Shown here: in pieces, positions 59,607-64,000 of the stretch | Layout: each line of letters begins with the position of its first letter | Numbering within the stretch: the first letter of the stretch is position 1 | NCBI GenBank assembly: GCA_040385105.1 | Contig: JAZKHY010000013.1 | Coordinates: forward strand, 1-64,000 | DNA from: JACMQX01 sp040385105 | GTDB taxonomy: Bacteria; Pseudomonadota; Gammaproteobacteria; Burkholderiales; Burkholderiaceae_C | Reading direction: 5' to 3' | Length of the DNA: 64,000 nt | Translations under genes and position numbers: made by a program | The notes under the pieces: generated by a model | The model's database searches: none | Seen by the model: the letters and a program-made list of their open reading frames with translations, nothing else | What the model was told of the DNA's origin: nothing

Positions 59607-60587
59607 ATGGCAACCATGCCGTCCCCACCCGTTCCCGCATCCCGCTCTCCCGCCGCCGCGGCGCCAGTGGCCGTATCCGATGTCAAGGCCGTCCGGGCCT
59701 TCAACCGCTTCTACACGCAGCGCATCGGCGTGCTGGACCCGTACCTCGGCAGTGACTTCTCGCTGACTGAAGTGCGCGTCCTCTACGAACTGGCCCACCG
59801 CGACCAGCCCACCGCCACTGAACTGGCCAGGGACCTCGCGCTGGACGGCGGCTACCTCAGCCGTATCCTGCGGCGCTTCGAAGGCAAGGGCTGGCTGGTG
59901 CGTGTGCCCTCCCCGGCCGATGCGCGCCAGAGCCTGCTCAAGCTCACCGATGCGGGCCACAACGCGTTCGCGCCGCTGCAGCAGAAGTCCCGCGACGAGG
60001 CCTCGATGATGCTGGCGCCGCTGGGCGAGGCCGGGCGCCGCAAGGTCATTGACGCGCTGGGCACGGTGCAGCGCATGCTTGACCCTGGCGCAGCGCCGCC
60101 CGCCACCCGCACTGCCATCCTGCGTGACCTGAAACCCGGCGACATGGGCTGGGTGGTGCAGCAGCATGGCGAGATCTACTGGCGCGAATACGGCTGGAAC
60201 ATGGAGTTCGAAGGCATGGCAGCCGGCATTGCGGCAGAGCTCATCAGGAACTTCAAGCCGGAGTGGGAACGCGGCTGGATCGCCGAGCTGGATGGCGAGC
60301 GCGTAGGCTCGGTGTTTGTGGTGCGCAAGAGCAAAACCGTGGCGCAACTGCGCATGCTCATCCTCACCGAACAGGCGCGCGGCCTCGGCCTGGGCGCGAG
60401 GCTGACCGATGAGTGCCTGGCCTTTGCACGCGGCAAGGGCTACAAAAAAATGATCCTCTGGACCAACAGCATCCTGCTCGCCGCACGTGACATCTATGCC
60501 AAACGCGGCTTCCAGCTCGTCAAGAGCGAGCCGTACCACGGCTTTGGCCAGGACCTCACCGGCGAGACCTGGGAACTCGTGCTTTGA
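59607..60587 (+). CDS. MarR-GNAT fusion protein
   Basis: A 326-residue protein; ATG 59607 is preceded by AGGTGA, while the GTG at 59601 and the ATG at 59616 are alternatives. Residues about 20-155 are a MarR winged helix (YLGSDFSLTEVRVLYELAHR, TATELARDLALDGGYLSRIL, RRFEGKGWLVRVPSPADARQS). Residues about 165-325 are a GNAT acetyltransferase (WIAELDGERVGSVFVVRKSK; MLILTEQARGLGLGARLTDE with the R-G-x-G-x-A/G acetyl-CoA loop; ILLAARDIYAKRGFQLVKSE). Such fusions are frequent in proteobacteria; the acceptor is unknown. The next gene overlaps by 4 bases and probably forms an operon with it. Confidence 0.92.
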   Translation: MATMPSPPVPASRSPAAAAPVAVSDVKAVRAFNRFYTQRIGVLDPYLGSDFSLTEVRVLYELAHRDQPTATELARDLALDGGYLSRILRRFEGKGWLVRVPSPADARQSLLKLTDAGHNAFAPLQQKSRDEASMMLAPLGEAGRRKVIDALGTVQRMLDPGAAPPATRTAILRDLKPGDMGWVVQQHGEIYWREYGWNMEFEGMAAGIAAELIRNFKPEWERGWIAELDGERVGSVFVVRKSKTVAQLRMLILTEQARGLGLGARLTDECLAFARGKGYKKMILWTNSILLAARDIYAKRGFQLVKSEPYHGFGQDLTGETWELVL

Positions 60588-61480
60588 ACCTGGCCCTGCT
60601 GGCCGCCGCCCTCACCGGCGTGCAGGTGGGCGCGGCCATCGTCGCCTCGCGCATGGTGGTGGCCGAGGTGCCGCCGCTCACGCTGGCGCTGCTGCGCTAT
60701 GCCATCGGCTTTGCATGCCTGCTGCCCTTCGTGGCGCAGCCGCTGCTGTCGGCGTGGCATGCCCGGCGCCCGGTGTTCGTGCGCCGGGACGTGCTGCCCA
60801 TCGCGCTGCTGGGCATGGGCCAGTTTGCAGTGCTGATCGCGCTGCTCAACTTCGGCCTGCAGCATATCGGCGCGGCGCAGGCGGCGCTGATCTTCAGCCT
60901 GTTCCCGCTGCTCACGCTGCTGCTGTCCGCTGCGCTCGGGCATGACCGCATCACGCCCCCGCTGCTCGGCGGCGTCGTGCTGTCCATCGCCGGTGTGGCC
61001 TTGTCGCTGGCGCCCAAGCTGGGCGCGGCACACAGCGGCCACTGGTGGGGCGAGCTGGCGGTGCTGGCCAGCGCCTGCACCGGCGCCGTCTGCAGCGTGC
61101 TGTACCGGCCGTTCCTGAAGCGCTACCCGGCCCTGCATGTGTCGGCCTTCGCCATGCTGGCCTCCGTTGCGCTGCTGGCCCTGCTCGCGCTGCCCGAGGC
61201 CTGGCCCGCGCGTGTGGCGGGTTTCCCGCCGCGCGCCTGGGGCTTCATCGCCTTCATCGGCCTGTCCAGCGGCATCGGCTACTTCCTGTGGCTCTATGCG
61301 CTCAAGCATGAGTCGCCCACACGCGTCACCGTCTTCCTGGCCCTCAACCCGGTCACGGCGGCGGTACTGGGCATCCTGATGCTGGGCGAGCCGCTCGATG
61401 CATGGACCCTCGCGGCCATCGTGCTGATCGGCGCCGGGCTGTGGGCCGCCACAAGCGCGGCCGGCCACAAAGCCCAATAA
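60584..61480 (+). CDS. EamA/DMT-family permease
   Basis: A 298-residue inner-membrane protein with ten helices in two EamA halves. The TTG start overlaps the stop of the MarR-GNAT gene (TTGA), so translation is coupled. Family blocks: PPLTLALLRYAIGFACLLPF, GAAQAALIFSLFPLLTLLLSA and ESPTRVTVFLALNPVTAAVLGILMLGEPL. It is probably an exporter controlled by the linked MarR domain, perhaps of a compound that the GNAT domain acetylates, which is inference from the pairing. Confidence 0.9.
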   Translation: MNLALLAAALTGVQVGAAIVASRMVVAEVPPLTLALLRYAIGFACLLPFVAQPLLSAWHARRPVFVRRDVLPIALLGMGQFAVLIALLNFGLQHIGAAQAALIFSLFPLLTLLLSAALGHDRITPPLLGGVVLSIAGVALSLAPKLGAAHSGHWWGELAVLASACTGAVCSVLYRPFLKRYPALHVSAFAMLASVALLALLALPEAWPARVAGFPPRAWGFIAFIGLSSGIGYFLWLYALKHESPTRVTVFLALNPVTAAVLGILMLGEPLDAWTLAAIVLIGAGLWAATSAAGHKAQ

Positions 61481-61521
61481 TTGGAATCTGACCCCAATTG
61501 ATTGACCCGGATAATCGCCGC

Positions 61522-62112
61522 ATGAGCCAGCCCCAGGAAGAACGCGCACAGCCCCGGTCCCGCATGGACCTGTTCATGTCGTTCAGCATCCTGGCCCTGC
61601 AGGGCTTTGGCGGCGTGCTCGCCGTGGCCCAGCGCGAACTGGTCGAGAAGAAGCGCTGGTACACGCGCGACGAGTTCGTCGAGGACTGGGCCGTGGCGCA
61701 GATCTTGCCCGGCCCCAATGTGGTCAACCTGTCATTGATGATCGGCGACCGTTACTTCGGCCTGTCCGGCGCGCTGGCCGCCATTGCCGGGATGCTGTTC
61801 TTCCCGATGCTCGTGGTGCTGGCGCTGGCCGCGCTGTTCAACGGTGTGGCCGATGTACCGGCTGTTCAGGGCGCACTGCGTGGCATGGGTGCGGTGGCCG
61901 CGGGCCTCATCACCGCAACCGGGCTCAAGCTCATCGGCGCCATGCGCACCAACGTCATGGGCCTGGCCGCATGCTGGGTGTTTGCCATTGCCACCTTCAT
62001 TGCCATTGCCTTGCTGCGCCTGCCGCTGGCCTGGGTGCTGCTCGGGGTGGGCGGGCTCGCATGCCTGTGGGCATACCGGCAACTCAGGTTCCTGAAAAAG
62101 GCGGCACCATGA
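61522..62112 (+). CDS. Chromate transporter, N-terminal-type half (CHR family)
   Basis: A 196-residue membrane protein from ATG 61522; an upstream start at 61498 is possible but lies in a GGAATCTGACCCCAA repeat. CHR signature: FMSFSILALQGFGGVLAVAQREL, then the E-x-x-x-x-x-Q-x-x-P-G-P-N motif (VEDWAVAQILPGPNVVNLSL). About six helices. It is encoded as one of two short chains; the second gene overlaps by 4 bases. CHR proteins export chromate or related oxyanions with sulfate-like specificity. Confidence 0.88.
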   Translation: MSQPQEERAQPRSRMDLFMSFSILALQGFGGVLAVAQRELVEKKRWYTRDEFVEDWAVAQILPGPNVVNLSLMIGDRYFGLSGALAAIAGMLFFPMLVVLALAALFNGVADVPAVQGALRGMGAVAAGLITATGLKLIGAMRTNVMGLAACWVFAIATFIAIALLRLPLAWVLLGVGGLACLWAYRQLRFLKKAAP

Positions 62113-62681
62113 CGCTGGTATTCACCGCACAGGACTGGCTGGCGCTGTTTGTGCATTTCGCGTCGCTGTCGATGCTGGCGGTGGGCGGTGCCATCACCGC
62201 CGCGCCGGACATGCACCGCTTCCTCGTCGCCGAACACCACTGGCTGACGGAGTCGCAGTTCACCTCGTCCATTGCGATTGCGCAGGCGGCCCCGGGGCCC
62301 AATGTGCTGTTCGTGGCACTCATGGGCTGGCATGTGGGGCTGAATGCGGGCGGCTACTGGCTGGCGCTGCTCGGCGTCTGCATTGCGATGGCCGGCATCA
62401 TGATCCCGAGCTCTACCTTCACCTTCTTCATTTCGCGCTGGGGCCACCGTAACCGCGAGCGGCTCGGCGTGCGGGCCTTCAAGCAGGGCATGGCGCCCAT
62501 CGTGATCGCGTTGCTGGCGGCCACCGGCTGGCTGCTCAGCGCTGCGCATGACCAGCCTTCGCGCGACTGGCCGATCTGGCTGCTGACGGTGGCCGCGACA
62601 CTGGTTGTCTGGCGCACGAAAGTGCATTTGTTGTGGTTGTTGGGCGCTGGCGCCCTTCTGGGAGCAATCGGATGGGTCTGA
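62109..62681 (+). CDS. Chromate transporter, second half (CHR family)
   Basis: A 190-residue membrane protein starting with the ATGA overlap of the preceding stop. CHR signature: LFVHFASLSMLAVGGAITAA, then SQFTSSIAIAQAAPGPNVLF (Q-x-x-P-G-P-N). Six helices. It pairs with the preceding chain as a heterodimeric short-chain CHR transporter. Its last 10 bases overlap the aldo/keto reductase start. Whether it gives chromate resistance is not shown by sequence. Confidence 0.88.
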   Translation: MTLVFTAQDWLALFVHFASLSMLAVGGAITAAPDMHRFLVAEHHWLTESQFTSSIAIAQAAPGPNVLFVALMGWHVGLNAGGYWLALLGVCIAMAGIMIPSSTFTFFISRWGHRNRERLGVRAFKQGMAPIVIALLAATGWLLSAAHDQPSRDWPIWLLTVAATLVVWRTKVHLLWLLGAGALLGAIGWV

Positions 62682-63628
62682 ATTTCCGTGAACTGGGCCG
62701 CTCGGGCCTGCAAGTGTCCCCGCTGTGCTTCGGCGGCAACGTGTTCGGCTGGACAGCGGACGAGGCGACCTCGTTCTCGCTGCTGGACGCCTGGGTGGAC
62801 GCCGGCTTCAACTTCATCGACACCGCCGACGTGTATTCCATCTGGGCGCCGGGCCACACCGGCGGCGAGTCCGAAACCATCATCGGCAAGTGGCTGAAGA
62901 AAAGCGGCAAGCGCGACAAGGTCGTCATTGCCACCAAGGTCGGCAAGCCGATGGGTGAAGGAAAGAAAGGCCTGGCGCCGGCGTACATCCGCCAGGCGGT
63001 GGAAGACTCGCTGCGCCGCCTGCAGACTGACCATATCGACCTGTACCAGTCGCATGACGACGATGCGGACACACCGCTGGCCGATTCCCTGGGCGCATTC
63101 GGCGAGCTCATCAAGGCCGGCAAGGTCCGCGCGATTGGCGCATCCAACTACACCGCGGCCCGGCTGGCCGAAGCGCTGGACACCAGCGAGAAGAATGGCC
63201 TGGCGCGCTATGAAAGCCTGCAGCCGCTGTACAACCTGTATGACCGCGCTGTGTTCGAGGACGAGCTCGCGCCGCTGTGCATCCGGCGTGGCGTTGGCGT
63301 CATCAACTTTTACGCGCTCGCAGCCGGCTTCCTCACCGGCAAATACCGCAGCGCGGACGATGCCGCCAAGAGCAAGCGCGGCGCGAGCACGACGGGCAAG
63401 TACCTGAACGACAAGGGCTTGCGCATCCTGGCGGCGCTCGACAAGGTAGCGGCGCGCCGCGACGCCACGCCTGGCCAGGTCGCCACCGCATGGCTGATGG
63501 CCCAGCCCGCAGTGACCTCGCCGATTGCAAGCGCGACGAACCTCGCGCAACTGGCTGAACTGGTGGCTGCTGCCCGGCTTGAGCTTGATGCGCAGGACAT
63601 TGCAGGGCTGAACGCGGCCAGCGCCTGA
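62672..63628 (+). CDS. Aldo/keto reductase
   Basis: A 318-residue protein from ATG 62672, with GGGAG eight bases before it. The AKR barrel: FRELGRSGLQVSPLCFGGNV, the catalytic Asp-Tyr segment GFNFIDTADVYSIWAPGHTG, Lys in KVVIATKVGKPMGEGKKGL, and His in DHIDLYQSHDDDADTPLADS. The NADP-binding C-terminus is ATPGQVATAWLMAQPAVTSP. It is of the YghZ/Tas-like type, with unknown carbonyl substrate. It shares a transcript with the CHR genes (10-base overlap). Confidence 0.92.
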   Translation: MGLNFRELGRSGLQVSPLCFGGNVFGWTADEATSFSLLDAWVDAGFNFIDTADVYSIWAPGHTGGESETIIGKWLKKSGKRDKVVIATKVGKPMGEGKKGLAPAYIRQAVEDSLRRLQTDHIDLYQSHDDDADTPLADSLGAFGELIKAGKVRAIGASNYTAARLAEALDTSEKNGLARYESLQPLYNLYDRAVFEDELAPLCIRRGVGVINFYALAAGFLTGKYRSADDAAKSKRGASTTGKYLNDKGLRILAALDKVAARRDATPGQVATAWLMAQPAVTSPIASATNLAQLAELVAAARLELDAQDIAGLNAASA

Positions 63629-63653
63629 GTCCAGCGCTGGCGCCGGGCGGGCG

Positions 63654-64000
63654 TCACGCCATCCGTTGGCGCCGCGCCTCGTACAGGCAAACGCCGCTGG
63701 CTACGGACACATTCAGGCTTTCCACCGCGCCCATCATCGGGATGTTGATGAGCTCGTCGCAGGTCTTGCGGGTGAGCTGGCGCATGCCGTCGCCTTCGGC
63801 GCCGAGCACCAGCGCAACGGAAGCCTTGAGGTCTGCCTGGTAGAGGGTCCTGGGCGCATCGCCGCTGGTGCCGATGCACCAGATGCTGCGCTCCTTGAGC
63901 TCGCCCAGCGTGCGCGCCAGGTTGGTCACCATGAAGTACGGCACCGTCTCCGCCGCGCCGCTGGCCACCTTGGCCACGGTGGCATTGACGCCGACGGCAT
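63654..64000 (-). CDS. rlmB: 23S rRNA 2'-O-methyltransferase RlmB (C-terminal part)
   Basis: The frame runs off the right edge of the window, so the N-terminal part is missing; about 115 residues are visible. It is of the SpoU/TrmH knot family: TVAKVASGAAETVPYFMVTN, LARTLGELKE; then LVLGAEGDGMRQLTRKTCDE (G-x-E-G-x-G-[MI]) and LINIPMMGAVESLNVSVASG (motif III with the S-L-N-V-S-V-A SAM loop). These match RlmB, which methylates G2251 of 23S rRNA. The C-terminus ends CLYEARRQRMA. Confidence 0.92.
   Translation of the reverse strand, partial: AVGVNATVAKVASGAAETVPYFMVTNLARTLGELKERSIWCIGTSGDAPRTLYQADLKASVALVLGAEGDGMRQLTRKTCDELINIPMMGAVESLNVSVASGVCLYEARRQRMA

Noticed and set aside
61481..61505. GGAATCTGACCCCAA sequence near the chromate transporter start, considered as an insertion-sequence end
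   Set aside because: It is a common short repeat in proteobacterial genomes; no partner end, transposase or duplication was seen nearby.

Overview
The window reads as chromosomal DNA of a high-GC betaproteobacterium, most likely Comamonadaceae (Polaromonas, Variovorax, Rhodoferax or Ramlibacter type). The basis is the codon use, four Bug/TctC-type solute receptors, an OphA2/A1/B/C-type phthalate pathway, and the SelD/SelU, YgiQ and RlmB sequence types. No rRNA, tRNA, CRISPR array or intact insertion sequence was seen.

Layout. 1-830: visibly lower-GC DNA with two inward-pointing single-ORF cassettes, each followed by a 57-58 bp attC-like site, and no integrase gene (CALIN-like). 830-1428: noncoding DNA with repeats and a strong hairpin. 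1429-17539: housekeeping and signalling genes: a DMT exporter, a CadC-type winged-helix/TPR regulator beside a large FAD oxidoreductase, a hybrid histidine kinase, the radical-SAM protein YgiQ with an in-frame REP-like palindrome, a CHRD lipoprotein, a second histidine kinase, a glycine-zipper/four-helix-bundle stress protein and an Ldh-type dehydrogenase. 17540-18207: gene-free, with a foldback element that looks like a MITE. 18208-21207: a complete tctCBA tricarboxylate transporter operon. 21445-34816: a PAS kinase, a LysR/reductase pair, a TetR/PhlG-like hydrolase pair with a readable promoter and operator, GST, selU/selD, an EVE protein, an unusual FtsH-like protease, a protein with a duplicated module, and a small gene behind a LexA box.

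35086-49736: an aromatic catabolism island. Phthalate 4,5-dioxygenase (two oxygenase paralogues, one reductase), the dihydrodiol dehydrogenase and 4,5-dihydroxyphthalate decarboxylase would take phthalate to protocatechuate. Each oxygenase transcript ends with its own Bug receptor. A MarR regulator and beta-oxidation genes (acyl-CoA dehydrogenase, thiolase, FadB-like) surround it. Three promoters share a SlyA/MarR-type TTAG-N4-CTAA operator set in the same place relative to the -10 box.

50324-58610: a seven-gene operon facing a GntR/FCD regulator: Bug receptor, small membrane protein, a 561-residue protein of unknown function with three Cys-Cys pairs in its tail, an Fbp-type ABC importer (receptor, double permease, ATPase) and an enolase-superfamily enzyme. 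Two copies of a palindrome lie in the divergent promoter. This is my best candidate for an undescribed catabolic or uptake system. 59607-64000: a MarR-GNAT fusion with its operator, a DMT exporter, a two-gene chromate transporter, an aldo/keto reductase and the 3' part of rlmB.

All calls come from reading the sequence without database searches. Start codons were moved from the longest ORF where a Shine-Dalgarno sequence or family length argued for it.
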